64,000 nucleotides of DNA from DATNBU01 sp964476185 (GCA_964476185.1 CAYYZO010000001.1:1-64000); one strand, 5' to 3'. Positions 42,342 to 51,917 are shown, numbered from the stretch's first letter. Notes: generated from the letters alone by a model not told the origin. Numbers and translations: made by a program.

Positions 42342-44846
42342 CTAGCGCCTCCAGAACTGGTCGAGCCCGAACAGGCCGAGCCCGCCGGTCGCCATCGGCC
42401 CGAACGGCTCGAACGCCACCCATCCCGCGACCGGCGTGCCGGTCGCGTCGGCCTCGAAGGCGAGAATCCGACCCGCGACGCCGCTGGCAGGAGCCACGAG
42501 GATCTCGGCGTCGCCGTCGAGGTCCACGTCCGCCGTCGCGACGGTCAGCCCTCCCGCGTAGAACGGGCCGAACTCGGAGACGAGGAAGCTCACCGGGCTG
42601 CCGGGCGGATCCTCGTACGCCGCTCCGGTCGACTGCCAGGCCTTCACCCACGGTTGTCCCTGCAGGGGGGCGGTCACGATCTCGACCGGGCCCTCGCCGT
42701 TCAGGTTGCCGATCGCCAGCGACACGCCCGAGTTCGGCAGCACGGCGCTGCCGGGCGACGGATACGCCTGCCATTCGTACAGCTTCGTGCCGGCACGGCC
42801 GAAGACGCGCACGATCGGAAGGCCGGCGGCCGGCGCGACGACGAGTTCGTCACCGTCGTTGGAGGTGAGGTTCTCGCCCGCCACCGAGGCCCCGACGGCG
42901 TCGATCGTCTTCTCGTTGAACTTGTCGGTCGCCGTGAAGATCGGGATCTCGCGCCGCTTCTCCCAGTCGATCAGTCCCTGCGGCTGGGGAAACGCATCGT
43001 AGATGTAGAGCCAGACGGTCGAGCCGGACGCGGCGGTCGGGACGACGGCGATCTCCTCACCGTTCGCGTTGGAGAAGTCCCCGCCCGCGACGTTGACGCC
43101 GCCCACGTATCCGGCCGGCCCCGCAACGAAGCGCGAGACGCGCTGCCTGCGGCGATTGGCGCGATACACCGTGACTTCCGGTTTCGTCGCACCGGCTCCG
43201 GTACCGACGATGAGCCGCGTCTTCGTGCCGTTCTGCGTCTCCTCGCGACGGCCGGCCTGCAGCACGCCGAGCGACAGCCGCGACGTCGACTGGCCTCGGA
43301 ACGGCCGGATCTCCGCCTCGCGGCGGCGGCGCATCGGGTCGTAGCCACGCACGAGCGGATCACGCGACAGGTTCGGACCCGCGACGAAGACCCTGGTCTC
43401 GCGACCTCGCCGCCCCTGGAATCGCTTCAGCTCGTCGCCGGTCGTGGAGGAAAGCACGAACACGGACCCCGCGCCGCGCTTGCCCCCCGGGATGTCCCCC
43501 GGAGCGCCGACCAGCAACTCCCCGACCCCGTCCCCGTCGGCATCGACGCCGAGTTCGAGCGTCTGGCCGAGCCGCTGGGACGCGCTGGTGCCGCTGCGCG
43601 ACCACAACAACCGGCCGTCCTCGGTCGAGAACGCGTGCAGACGTCCCGCCTGGTTCAGTCCGGTGACCCGACCGAACGGCGCGCCCGCGACGACGTCCGG
43701 GAGGCCTCCGGCGTCGAGGTCGCCGGGGACGACCAGCGAGGTCCCGAACGTCGAGGAACGCTGCGGCACCGGTTCGGTGATCTGCCGGATCAAGGCGCCG
43801 GAGCCGGCGTAGAGGCCGATGGCGCCGGCGTCGTCGAGCGCGTCCGGCTCCGCCCCGGGGGAGCCGATCCAGAGGTCGCCGCGCCCGTCGCCGTCGATAT
43901 CGCCGGCCGGGGCGGCCGCACGGCCGAGCCGGTCGACGATCGTTTCGCCGACATAGGTCTGGACGATGCCGTACGGCGGCTTGCCGGAGAAGACCTCGAG
44001 ACGGCCCGCCCGCGGCGTCAGCGTCGTCGTCGTCGTCGACATCGTGGTGGTGGTGCTCGACGAACTCCCGATGCCGGCGGGCGGCTCCGCGAGGGCGGAC
44101 ACGCGCGACGAAGCGAACCAGTCCACGGTCCCGTCCTTGTTCACGTCGCCGGCCAGGCCCACGAGGCTCGCCCACTGGTCGTCCTCGTTCACGCCCTCGG
44201 TGCGCGCGATCTCGGCGCCCGTCGTACCGGACAACAGGTACCCCGCGCCGCGCACGAGTCCGGACACCTGCGCGCCGCTCGCGCCGACGACCACGTCGAA
44301 CTTCCCGTCTCCATTCGCGTCGGGAACCACCTCCAGCGTCTCGCCGAACGAAGCATTGACGTTCGAACCGTAGACCGTCCAGATCGTGTGCCCCTTCGAC
44401 GAACGCACCTCGACCTTGCCGGCGCCGAGAAAGACCCCCGTGACCGGCTTCGGCGCCGCGAACGACGCGGAACCGATCACGAGCTCCGCCTTCTTGTCGC
44501 CGTCGAGGTCGGGCAACCAGGCCAGCGCGGAGCCCAGCTTCTCTTCGGGGGACGAACCCGCGAGCGAGAGCAGGAGCTTGTCGTTCTTCCCGGAATAGAC
44601 CCGCACGCGGCCCGCGCGAATCGAGGAACCGACCCAGGCGCAGGGAGCGCCGATCGCCACGTCGGGCGTGCCGTCGCCGTTGAAGTCGTGACCGGCGGCG
44701 ATCGCCCAGCCGAACGCGTCGCCGCCTTCGGATCCGCACTGGACCTCGAACGCTTCGGCTGTCGCGACCGTCGCGGCCAGGACCACGACGGGGAGGAAGA
44801 GCCTGGCGCGCAGGAGGCCGATAGGGGTACGGAGTGGTCGTCGCAT
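42342..44846 (-). CDS. Secreted FG-GAP/VCBS repeat protein (integrin-alpha-like beta-propeller)
   Basis: An 834-residue exported protein with a signal peptide (LLRARLFLPVVVLAATVATAEA). At least seven FG-GAP-type blades follow, each with a calcium-loop motif such as HDFNGDGTPDVAIG, PDLDGDKKAELVIG, PDANGDGKFDVVVG, GDIDGDGRGDLWIG and VDADGDGVGELLVG. A Ser/Thr-rich linker (SSSSTTTTMSTTTTTLTP) interrupts one blade. The C-terminal half carries a second set of blades (TADVDLDGDAEILVAPASG). It probably binds calcium and glycan outside the cell. Why it lies inside the EPS locus is unknown; an attachment role is a guess. Confidence 0.82.
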   Translation of the reverse strand: MRRPLRTPIGLLRARLFLPVVVLAATVATAEAFEVQCGSEGGDAFGWAIAAGHDFNGDGTPDVAIGAPCAWVGSSIRAGRVRVYSGKNDKLLLSLAGSSPEEKLGSALAWLPDLDGDKKAELVIGSASFAAPKPVTGVFLGAGKVEVRSSKGHTIWTVYGSNVNASFGETLEVVPDANGDGKFDVVVGASGAQVSGLVRGAGYLLSGTTGAEIARTEGVNEDDQWASLVGLAGDVNKDGTVDWFASSRVSALAEPPAGIGSSSSTTTTMSTTTTTLTPRAGRLEVFSGKPPYGIVQTYVGETIVDRLGRAAAPAGDIDGDGRGDLWIGSPGAEPDALDDAGAIGLYAGSGALIRQITEPVPQRSSTFGTSLVVPGDLDAGGLPDVVAGAPFGRVTGLNQAGRLHAFSTEDGRLLWSRSGTSASQRLGQTLELGVDADGDGVGELLVGAPGDIPGGKRGAGSVFVLSSTTGDELKRFQGRRGRETRVFVAGPNLSRDPLVRGYDPMRRRREAEIRPFRGQSTSRLSLGVLQAGRREETQNGTKTRLIVGTGAGATKPEVTVYRANRRRQRVSRFVAGPAGYVGGVNVAGGDFSNANGEEIAVVPTAASGSTVWLYIYDAFPQPQGLIDWEKRREIPIFTATDKFNEKTIDAVGASVAGENLTSNDGDELVVAPAAGLPIVRVFGRAGTKLYEWQAYPSPGSAVLPNSGVSLAIGNLNGEGPVEIVTAPLQGQPWVKAWQSTGAAYEDPPGSPVSFLVSEFGPFYAGGLTVATADVDLDGDAEILVAPASGVAGRILAFEADATGTPVAGWVAFEPFGPMATGGLGLFGLDQFWRR

Positions 44847-44913
44847 CGTGGAGGAACGCCGGGATGGAGGCGGACCCGAGCAGCTTGGCAGATCACGCCC
44901 GGTCTTCAAGTCC

Positions 44914-46284
44914 CTATTTTTCCTTGCTCCCGTCGTCCGGACGCGACGGGAAGCGGCGGCGGACCTCGACGACGAGTCGCCGGAGCCGCTCGAGGTCCGA
45001 GCGCTGAAGAACGAGCGCCTCGTGCCACGGCAGCCCCGATTCGCGCAGGAAGAAGCCGTACAGCAACAGGGCCGCCAGCGAGTAGGAGCAGGTCGTGCCG
45101 ATCGCGGCGCCCTCGATTCCGTGGCTCGGAATCAGCCAGGCGCCGAGCCCGATGTTCCCGCCGAGCGCGATGTAGGCGGCGATCACGTTGATGACCTGCC
45201 GGTCGCGCGCCGTGAAGTCCCGCGACAGCAGCACGTACATCGACATCATCACGATCCCCCACGAGATCCACACGAGAGGCACCGAAGCGGGCGCGTAATC
45301 CTGGCCGTACAGCAGCACGATCGCCCAGCGACCGAACAGCGTCAGGACGACGGCGGCCGCGGTCGCGATCGCCAGGGTCTGGCGGCAGGCCGTCGCGGTC
45401 ATCGCGTGGACGCGGTCCTCGGGCATCCCGGCCAGGCGCGGGAACATCGCGAGCCCGAGCGACTGCGGGATCGACATCATCTGCTCGGCGAACTTCGCGC
45501 CGATCGCGTAGAACGCGACCTCGGCCGGCGTCAGGTAGAACGAGCACAGGTACACGCCGGCCTTGAAGTTGAAGTGCGACGCGATGATCTGCAGGTGCGA
45601 CTTCGTGCCGTAGCGCAGCATGCGCCGCAGCAGGGACCGGTCGAGCGAGAGCCGGATGCGCGTGTCCTTGTGCACGGTCCAGAACACCCACAGCAGCATC
45701 ACCGTGTTCAGCGTGACGGAAACGCCGAGAGCACCGGGGAGCCCCCAGCCGAGCCCGACCAGCACGGTGGCCATCAGCAGCAACGCGATGACGGATTCCC
45801 CGAGGAGCCGCGCGTTGTAGACGCGGAACCGGTCCGTCGCCTGCAGCACGCCGTACAGGTAGCTCTCCATGAGCAGGATCGGGATCATCGGGCAGACCGC
45901 CACCAGCGCCCACAACGGCACGCCCCGGAGCACGGTCGAGAGGATCTGCTCCTGGAACGCGAGCACTCCGGCGACGAGGACGGCCCCGGTCGCCAGCCCG
46001 AACGTCACCGCCGTCGAGGCGACCCGTCCGACGTCCTCCTGTTCGCGGCGGATGAAGTAGATCGTCGCCTGCGCCTGCCCGAACTTGGCGAGCGTCGTCA
46101 GCGAGGCCGGGAACGTCGAGACCAGCGAGAAGATCCCGCGCGCGTCGGGCCCCAGCGTCCGCGCGGTGATGATGCCGATCAACACGCCGAACCCCATCTT
46201 CGCGAAGATGGTCGCGAGCGTGCCCCCGAAGTCTTCGGCGAGCCGGAGCAGCGCGGAACGCTGGGATCGCTTGCCGCGGCTCAC
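44914..46284 (-). CDS. wzx: Polysaccharide flippase (Wzx/RfbX-type, MOP superfamily)
   Basis: A 456-residue integral membrane protein with 12-14 hydrophobic segments. The N-terminus (GTLATIFAKMGFGVLIGIITARTLGPDARG) has the typical flippase ARxLGPxxxG motif. It would move undecaprenyl-linked repeat units to the periplasm. GTG 46284 was chosen as the start nearest the first helix; the upstream HprK-like gene ends nine bases before. No Wzy polymerase is recognisable beside it. Confidence 0.85.
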   Translation of the reverse strand: MSRGKRSQRSALLRLAEDFGGTLATIFAKMGFGVLIGIITARTLGPDARGIFSLVSTFPASLTTLAKFGQAQATIYFIRREQEDVGRVASTAVTFGLATGAVLVAGVLAFQEQILSTVLRGVPLWALVAVCPMIPILLMESYLYGVLQATDRFRVYNARLLGESVIALLLMATVLVGLGWGLPGALGVSVTLNTVMLLWVFWTVHKDTRIRLSLDRSLLRRMLRYGTKSHLQIIASHFNFKAGVYLCSFYLTPAEVAFYAIGAKFAEQMMSIPQSLGLAMFPRLAGMPEDRVHAMTATACRQTLAIATAAAVVLTLFGRWAIVLLYGQDYAPASVPLVWISWGIVMMSMYVLLSRDFTARDRQVINVIAAYIALGGNIGLGAWLIPSHGIEGAAIGTTCSYSLAALLLYGFFLRESGLPWHEALVLQRSDLERLRRLVVEVRRRFPSRPDDGSKEK

Positions 46285-46292
46285 CGGCCTTC

Positions 46293-47417
46293 TCACCGCC
46301 CGCCGTGGCCGAGGCCCGCGTACAGTTCCCGAAGGACCTTGTCCCGCGCGAACGCGACGAGATCGGAGACGGGAGGGACGTGCAGTTCGAAGGACGGCAC
46401 GCCGGCCGCGAGTCTCTCCCCGGCGGAGAGCGCGTCGTACCGCCTCGCCCCGGAAACGGCGTCGAGGACCTGGTTCATGATCTCGATCCGCCGCACTTCC
46501 TTGGCCATGGTGTTGGCCGCGTGAAGCCGCCCGGCGCTCTCGGCCGGATCGAGCGGGCGCAGCGCGAACTCGCTCGCGCGTTCCACGTGCAGCAGCGCGG
46601 CCACGGGCTGGGGCTGAAGCTCGATGTCGGCGATGCGGTACGCATCCCGCGCGTAGACGCGACGCTCGCCAGTCGCGACGAGCCGGTCGGCCCCCGCCCC
46701 GGCGAGTCGCCGGCTCGTTTCGTCGAGCAGCAGGAGCTCCGGGCAGGCCATCGCGTTCCGCCCATCGTGCAGCACGAGGTTGTCCGACAGCATGCGAAGG
46801 CGCGCGTCCGCCAGCATCGCCACGGAGAGCGTCGACTTGCCGCAGCCCGGCATCCCGGCGAGGACGACCGCGCCGACCGGCGTGGCGATCGCCCCGCCGT
46901 GAAGCACCTGCCAGCCGGCGCCGCGGCTCAGCCACCAGAGAAGGGGGTGATAGAAGAGGTAGTAGAGCAGCGTCGAGAAGCGGCGACCGCGCAGTTCGTC
47001 GAGCTGGGCGCGATGCCTCAGGCGCTGCAGCGACTCAGCCGCACCGCCCGACGCGACGTGGAAGAAATAGCGTCCCGCGACCTCGACTCCCTCGTCCTTC
47101 ATCGCGAGCTGCATCTGCAGGTCGGTGAAATCGTCGATGCGAAGCCACTGGGCGCCCGACTGGCCGATGTACAGGTCACGGTCCGGCCGGCGCGTCCAGA
47201 TCATCGGCTCGAACCCGCCGGCGGCGACGGCGTCGCGACCGACGGTCCGCGGGGGGACGCCGTCGCGCCACTCGAGTCGCGAGCGGATGTCGAACTTCCC
47301 CTTGTCCTCGACGACGTAGGGCTCGAGGGCCACGCGCACGTAATCCAGGAAGGCCGGCAACTCGGATTCGATCCGCACGCGCACGCCGTGCAGTTCGATG
47401 GCGACGGGGTCGCTCAC
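46293..47417 (-). CDS. HPr-kinase-like P-loop ATPase
   Basis: A 374-residue protein. The N-terminal half (about 1-165) is of unknown fold. The C-terminal half resembles the HprK/P kinase domain, with Walker A GMPGCGKSTLS near residue 190, then RLRMLSDNLVLHDGRN, the HprK-like LLLLDETSRRL and VYARDAYRIADIEL. HprK-related kinases are recurrent in exopolysaccharide and PEP-CTERM-type loci, with unknown substrates. No HPr is in the window. GTG 47417 overlaps the upstream GT4 stop as GTGA. Confidence 0.72.
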   Translation of the reverse strand: MSDPVAIELHGVRVRIESELPAFLDYVRVALEPYVVEDKGKFDIRSRLEWRDGVPPRTVGRDAVAAGGFEPMIWTRRPDRDLYIGQSGAQWLRIDDFTDLQMQLAMKDEGVEVAGRYFFHVASGGAAESLQRLRHRAQLDELRGRRFSTLLYYLFYHPLLWWLSRGAGWQVLHGGAIATPVGAVVLAGMPGCGKSTLSVAMLADARLRMLSDNLVLHDGRNAMACPELLLLDETSRRLAGAGADRLVATGERRVYARDAYRIADIELQPQPVAALLHVERASEFALRPLDPAESAGRLHAANTMAKEVRRIEIMNQVLDAVSGARRYDALSAGERLAAGVPSFELHVPPVSDLVAFARDKVLRELYAGLGHGGR

Positions 47418-48682
47418 GCGTTCTCCTTCGTCATCCCGGCGCGCACCGATTCGCGTCGCTGCCGGCGCGCCGAGGCCGCGCTCGCGCGCTCGAACACCTC
47501 CGTCATCGCGGCGACGTGGCGCGCGAGGGCGAATCGCTCGGCCGCGGCCTTCGCTCCACGCGCGAGTCGCTCCCGCTCGACTTCGCTCGAGAACAAGCGG
47601 TCGAGGCATTCCGCGAGCGCCGGCGCATCGCCCGGGGGGAGCAGCAGCGCATCTTCCCCGTCCTGCACGAACTCCGGCACCCCTCCGGCGCGCGTCGCGA
47701 CCACCGGCCGGCCGACAGCCATGCCTTCGATGATCACGCGACCGAAGGGTTCGCCGCGCACCGACGTGTGCACCACCACGTCCATCGCGTTCATGAGATC
47801 CGGAACGTCGGAGCGTGGACCGGTCCAGACGACCCTCGCCCCGATCCCGCGCGACTGCGCGAGTCGACGGACGCGCTCCGCGTACGCCTCTCCACTGCGA
47901 TGCACGCCCCCCACCACCAGGGCGACGAGGCGCGGCCTCGCGTCCCGGAGCAGGTCGAGCGCTTCGACGAGGACATGCTGCCCCTTCCACTCCTGCACGT
48001 TGCCGACCACGCCGACGACTTCCGCATCGGGCGCGAGTCCGAGTTCCGATCGCACCTCGGCAGCATTCCTCGTCGGCTGGAACGCGGCGAGGTCGAGGCC
48101 GTCGTAGATCACCTCGAAGAAGTCCGGCGCCATGCCGCCCGCGCGGCAATGTTCCTCGATCGCCCGGGTCATCGAGACGCAGCCCGCCACGGTGCGAGAG
48201 ATCTTGCGCTCGACCCACGAGAACTTGTCGAAGCCCTTCGCGTGCACGACGCAAGGCGCGCCGACGAGACGCGCGGCGACGATCGCCTCCGCGTTTCCGC
48301 GGAATCCGTTGCAGACGTAGACGAGGTCCGGTCGCAGCGCCTCGAACAGGCGCGCGAGCCTCATGGCCGCCGGAAGGGTCTCGAACAGGTACGTGCCGGT
48401 GACGCGCAGCAGCCACAGGAGCCTGCTCACCGGACCGACGGCCTTCGCCCGCGCATAGGCCGGCTTGTCCTGCAGGGAGTGCTGCTTCGGAAGCCGTTTC
48501 TTGCGAAAGACCGCGACCGGGACGCCCGACGCCTCGAGCCCCGAGATGCACGGCTTGTCCTCGTAGAGCACGACCGTCGGGTGGATGCGGGAACGATCGA
48601 TCCCGCGCAACAACTCCAGCATGCCGGTCAGCGAGCCGCCGACCACGCTTCCCGAGGAGGCTTCGAGGAAGACGACGTTCAC
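47414..48682 (-). CDS. Family 4 glycosyltransferase
   Basis: A 422-residue GT-B transferase. The acceptor domain is NVVFLEASSGSVVGGSLTGM. The donor domain has VGVVGNVQEWKGQHVLVEAL and the E-x7-E region VRGEPFGRVIIEGMAVGRPVV, then VQDGEDALLLPPGD. GTG 48682 was chosen because it overlaps the SDR stop as GTGA. It is coupled in turn to the HprK-like gene. Confidence 0.87.
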   Translation of the reverse strand: MNVVFLEASSGSVVGGSLTGMLELLRGIDRSRIHPTVVLYEDKPCISGLEASGVPVAVFRKKRLPKQHSLQDKPAYARAKAVGPVSRLLWLLRVTGTYLFETLPAAMRLARLFEALRPDLVYVCNGFRGNAEAIVAARLVGAPCVVHAKGFDKFSWVERKISRTVAGCVSMTRAIEEHCRAGGMAPDFFEVIYDGLDLAAFQPTRNAAEVRSELGLAPDAEVVGVVGNVQEWKGQHVLVEALDLLRDARPRLVALVVGGVHRSGEAYAERVRRLAQSRGIGARVVWTGPRSDVPDLMNAMDVVVHTSVRGEPFGRVIIEGMAVGRPVVATRAGGVPEFVQDGEDALLLPPGDAPALAECLDRLFSSEVERERLARGAKAAAERFALARHVAAMTEVFERASAASARRQRRESVRAGMTKENA

Positions 48683-49665
48683 GCGGGGCCTTGCAAGGAC
48701 TCCTGCAGGCTGGTGCGAAGATCCACGCGAGGCGTCCATCCGAGGGCCGTGCGCGCCGCGTCGGTCGGGTAGCGGGCGCTGCGTTCGGAGCGAAGCAGCT
48801 GGTAGGCCACCGACCACGGCCGGCGCTTCGCGAGCTTGTGCACGAAATCGACTGCCTTCACGGCCGGCGCCACCAGAGCCACGGGCAGGTACACCACGCG
48901 CAGCGGTCGCGGGCGCGCCTGGCTCAGCGTTTCGAAGTAGCGCTTCTGCGTCAGGTCGGGATCGTCGATCACGTTGAAGATGCCGCGATCGACGCCCTCG
49001 GCCGTGCCGGCGCAGACGACGGCGTCGGCTGCGTTCTCGACATAGACGAGGGGCACGCGGTATCCGGGGCTGCTGACGACCGCCAGAAGGTCCGGTCGCA
49101 GGAACTTCTTCACTCGCCCGAGGAAGATGTTCTGCTGGCCCGGTTTCCAGCCGTACAGCACCCCGGGCCGGACCACGACCACGTTTCGGCCCGTTCGCAC
49201 CGCCGTGCAGGCGAGTCGGTCGGCGTCGAGCTTCGACCGCGTGTAGTGGCCTCGAAGGAACGGCCGACGGTCGTAGTCGCCCTCGTCCCCGATCACCATC
49301 CCGTCGCGGTCGATGTCGAAGATGCCGAGCGAGCTGACGTGGACGAAGCGCTTCGCGCGGCCGCCGAGCGCTGCATCCATCAGCCGCTGCGTGGCCTCGA
49401 CGTTCACGCGGAAGAACTCGTCCCAGTTGCCGCTGGTCTGCACGCGAGCGCCGACGTGATAGACGACGTCGCACGCTGCCGCTTCGGCAAGCACCGGCGC
49501 GACGTCGCCGAGGTCGCCCCGGACGACGCGCACCCCGCTCTTCTCCAGCTCGTCGGCGGCCGCGCCCTCCCGCGCCAGCGCGACGACCTCGTCGCCGCGC
49601 TCCACGAGGCGCCGCACGACCCGACTTCCTAGGAAACCGGTGGCTCCGGTCACGAACGCGCGCAT
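48679..49665 (-). CDS. NAD(P)-dependent epimerase/reductase (extended SDR)
   Basis: A 328-residue SDR with MRAFVTGATGFLGSRVVRRL (Rossmann), VVYHVGARVQTSG, VHVSSLGIF and the catalytic YxxxK in GHYTRSKLDADRL. It is closest in pattern to dihydroflavonol-4-reductase/3-beta-HSD-like SDRs that act on nucleotide sugars in polysaccharide loci. The product cannot be predicted. It sits one base from the Gfo/Idh/MocA gene and overlaps the next GT4. Confidence 0.83.
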   Translation of the reverse strand: MRAFVTGATGFLGSRVVRRLVERGDEVVALAREGAAADELEKSGVRVVRGDLGDVAPVLAEAAACDVVYHVGARVQTSGNWDEFFRVNVEATQRLMDAALGGRAKRFVHVSSLGIFDIDRDGMVIGDEGDYDRRPFLRGHYTRSKLDADRLACTAVRTGRNVVVVRPGVLYGWKPGQQNIFLGRVKKFLRPDLLAVVSSPGYRVPLVYVENAADAVVCAGTAEGVDRGIFNVIDDPDLTQKRYFETLSQARPRPLRVVYLPVALVAPAVKAVDFVHKLAKRRPWSVAYQLLRSERSARYPTDAARTALGWTPRVDLRTSLQESLQGPA

Positions 49666-49666
49666 G

Positions 49667-50893
49667 TCAGCTCACGCCTCCCGTGCAGGATCTGCCGGCC
49701 CCGTCGGAGAACGACCGATCCTCGGCCGGCGGCTTCGCGTCGCCGCCGCCGCTGCGGGGAACCACCTCTTCGAGAGCCTCTTTGGGCGTGCGCGAGCGTC
49801 GCGCCGGCTTCGCGACCCTGTCCGGCGCCGGTCCTTCGCCCCCTGCCGCCGCTCCGACCGCCCGCCAGATGCGGTTCGTCACGTCGACGACCGCCGCCGC
49901 CTCCGCTTCGCTGACCGGAGGTGGCGTGCCTCGCCGGATCGCGTCGTAGAAGCGACGGATCAGTTCGCCCATGCCCGGATAGAACCGGATCTTCCCACGC
50001 ACGAAATCGACCGTGTTGCGGGTCGTCTGCGTCAGCAGCTGCCACGATTCGTCGAGGTTCGGCAACGGCTTCGCGATGATCTTCGGGACCTTGTAGTCGC
50101 GCCGCCGGACGATCGTCATGTTGTTGAGGTTGACCTCGACGGTCATGCGCGAACCGCAGAGCTTCAGCGTGTTCATCATGGGCGCCGCGTTCATCGAGAT
50201 CGTGAGCACGCCGGTGCGCCCTTCGCCCTGCATCAGCACGCGCAGTTCCTCGATCTTCGCGCGGTCGTCCCCGCCTGCCCGCGAGAAGGCGACTGCCTCC
50301 AGCCGCGAAACCGCTCCGAGGAAGAACAGCTGCAGGTACAACGGGTGCGGGACGAGATCCCCGATGCCGCCGCCGGCCAACTCGCCGAGCCACTGGCGTT
50401 CGCTCGCGACGCCGGCCTGGTAGCTCTCGATCGCGACGAGGTCGCCGAGCTCGCCGCTTTCCCAGAGACGCCTTGCCTCCAGCATCGGCGGGTCGAACAG
50501 CCGGTTGTGGCCGGCCGTGAAGAAGGTGTTCCCGCGGCGCGCCGCGGCGGCCATCGCCTCGACGTCCGCCGAAGTCAGCGCGAGCGGCTTCTCGACGAGG
50601 GCCGGGACGCCGCGCTCGAGCGCAGCGACCGCCACGGGCGCGTGGACGTGCGGCGGCGTCAGCACGTGCACGGCGTCGAGGTTCTCGCACTCCAGCATGT
50701 CCTCGACGCGCTGGTAGACGCGCTGGATGCCGTGGCGATCGGCTAGCTCGCTCGAAGCGGCAATCGAAAGATCGCACAACGCCACCGGCTCGCCGCCGGC
50801 CTGTCGAACGTACGGCAGGTGCGCGTTCGCGATGATGCCGCATCCGACGATGCCGACCCGCAGGCGTCCGTCCGCTCCCTTCGTCGTGCTCAT
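49667..50893 (-). CDS. Gfo/Idh/MocA family oxidoreductase
   Basis: A 408-residue NAD(P)-dependent oxidoreductase. The Rossmann domain is LRVGIVGCGIIANAHLPY, the family motif is EKPLALTSADVEAM, and the C-terminal sheet domain contains AGGGIGDLVPHPLYL with the catalytic His. WbpB/WlbA-type members oxidise UDP-GlcNAc uronic acids at C3, which would fit the nearby UDP-sugar dehydrogenase; no partner aminotransferase is present, so this is only a hypothesis. The last 70 residues are a low-complexity basic/Ser-rich extension beyond the normal fold. Confidence 0.85.
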   Translation of the reverse strand: MSTTKGADGRLRVGIVGCGIIANAHLPYVRQAGGEPVALCDLSIAASSELADRHGIQRVYQRVEDMLECENLDAVHVLTPPHVHAPVAVAALERGVPALVEKPLALTSADVEAMAAAARRGNTFFTAGHNRLFDPPMLEARRLWESGELGDLVAIESYQAGVASERQWLGELAGGGIGDLVPHPLYLQLFFLGAVSRLEAVAFSRAGGDDRAKIEELRVLMQGEGRTGVLTISMNAAPMMNTLKLCGSRMTVEVNLNNMTIVRRRDYKVPKIIAKPLPNLDESWQLLTQTTRNTVDFVRGKIRFYPGMGELIRRFYDAIRRGTPPPVSEAEAAAVVDVTNRIWRAVGAAAGGEGPAPDRVAKPARRSRTPKEALEEVVPRSGGGDAKPPAEDRSFSDGAGRSCTGGVS

Positions 50894-50921
50894 GTCGATA
50901 TCCTCCGCGCGCCGGCCGCGC

Positions 50922-51917
50922 TCAGAGAGCGATCGGCGTCGCGAGCCGGCAGACGAGTCCCGGCGCGGCCGTGACGACGAATCGCGCCGCGTTGACCGCG
51001 CTCGCGAGGGTAGCGAGGTCGCCCTGCAGTCCGGCCGGGAAACGCACCACGACCGGGGGCCGGCCGTCGATCTCGATCTGGTCGAACGGCTGCTCGCAAT
51101 CCAGGCGCATGGTCAGCGAGAACGAGATTTCCTTGCCGTCCGCGGTGGCCGCACGCGCCGTGTGCGCGAGCCCGAGGACCTGCCCCGGCAACACGACCTC
51201 GCCGGCGCGCTCGACCTTGCGCTCGGCGACGACGGGTTCCAGCACCTGCTCCACCTCGCCGACGCCCCAGCCGAGCGCAGCCGCCAGGTAGCGCACCGAC
51301 TCGGGAAACCCGGCGTGGCCCATCGAGAACGTGCTCGTGCGCTTGCGGACGGCCGCGGCGTCCTCGCCGACGCCCATCTTGCGACGAAGCGCGTTGCGCC
51401 TCTTGGAGAGGTCGACCAGCCTCGTACCGCGCACCGCCGTCGGCCCGAGAGTCATCGAGGAAAGATACGTCGGCAGGCGGTCGAGCAGGAAGCCCGGATT
51501 GACGCCCGCCGCGAACAGCGTGACCCCCTTGCGCCTGGCGGCTTCGTCCAGTCGCGCTGCCGCGTCATCCCGGCTGCCGTACGGCCAGATGACCTCTTCG
51601 GCCGTCGTGACCACGTTGCAACCGGCCTCGATCAGCTCCAGCAGCTGCCCTTCGATGTTGTCGATGTGGGAGCCCGCGCAGTGGAACGCCACGTCCACCC
51701 CGCCCGCGTCGGCGAGGGCGTCCGCGAGGCTCCGGCGCACCGCCGGACCGCCCGAGGCTCCCCACAGCGAGGCCAGCGGCTTGCCGGCCTTCGACTCGTC
51801 GACGTCCACGGCCCCGACGCTGTCGAGGCGCCCCGTGTTCGCGCTCTCGCGGGCGATTCCGATCCCGATCTCGCCCAGACCATAATGAAGTACCCGGAGC
51901 ATTCCGTGCTCGCGCAT
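50922..51917 (-). CDS. DapB-like NAD(P)-dependent dehydrogenase (2,4-diaminopentanoate dehydrogenase-like)
   Basis: A 331-residue protein with an N-terminal dihydrodipicolinate-reductase-type Rossmann domain (LRVLHYGLGEIGIGIARES, FHCAGSHIDNIEGQLLELI, NVVTTAEEVIWPYG) and a distinct C-terminal domain (GVNPGFLLDRLPTYLSS). The same pattern occurs in 2,4-diaminopentanoate dehydrogenase and uncharacterised relatives, which act on amino or oxo acids. Such an enzyme in an EPS locus is unusual and may make an amino-acid-type substituent; that is inference. Not DapB itself: its lysine-pathway motif is lacking. Confidence 0.68.
   Translation of the reverse strand: MREHGMLRVLHYGLGEIGIGIARESANTGRLDSVGAVDVDESKAGKPLASLWGASGGPAVRRSLADALADAGGVDVAFHCAGSHIDNIEGQLLELIEAGCNVVTTAEEVIWPYGSRDDAAARLDEAARRKGVTLFAAGVNPGFLLDRLPTYLSSMTLGPTAVRGTRLVDLSKRRNALRRKMGVGEDAAAVRKRTSTFSMGHAGFPESVRYLAAALGWGVGEVEQVLEPVVAERKVERAGEVVLPGQVLGLAHTARAATADGKEISFSLTMRLDCEQPFDQIEIDGRPPVVVRFPAGLQGDLATLASAVNAARFVVTAAPGLVCRLATPIAL

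Noticed and set aside
44020..44055. Tandem GTC/GTG trinucleotide run
   Set aside because: It is the in-frame Thr/Ser linker of the FG-GAP protein, not a separate repeat element.
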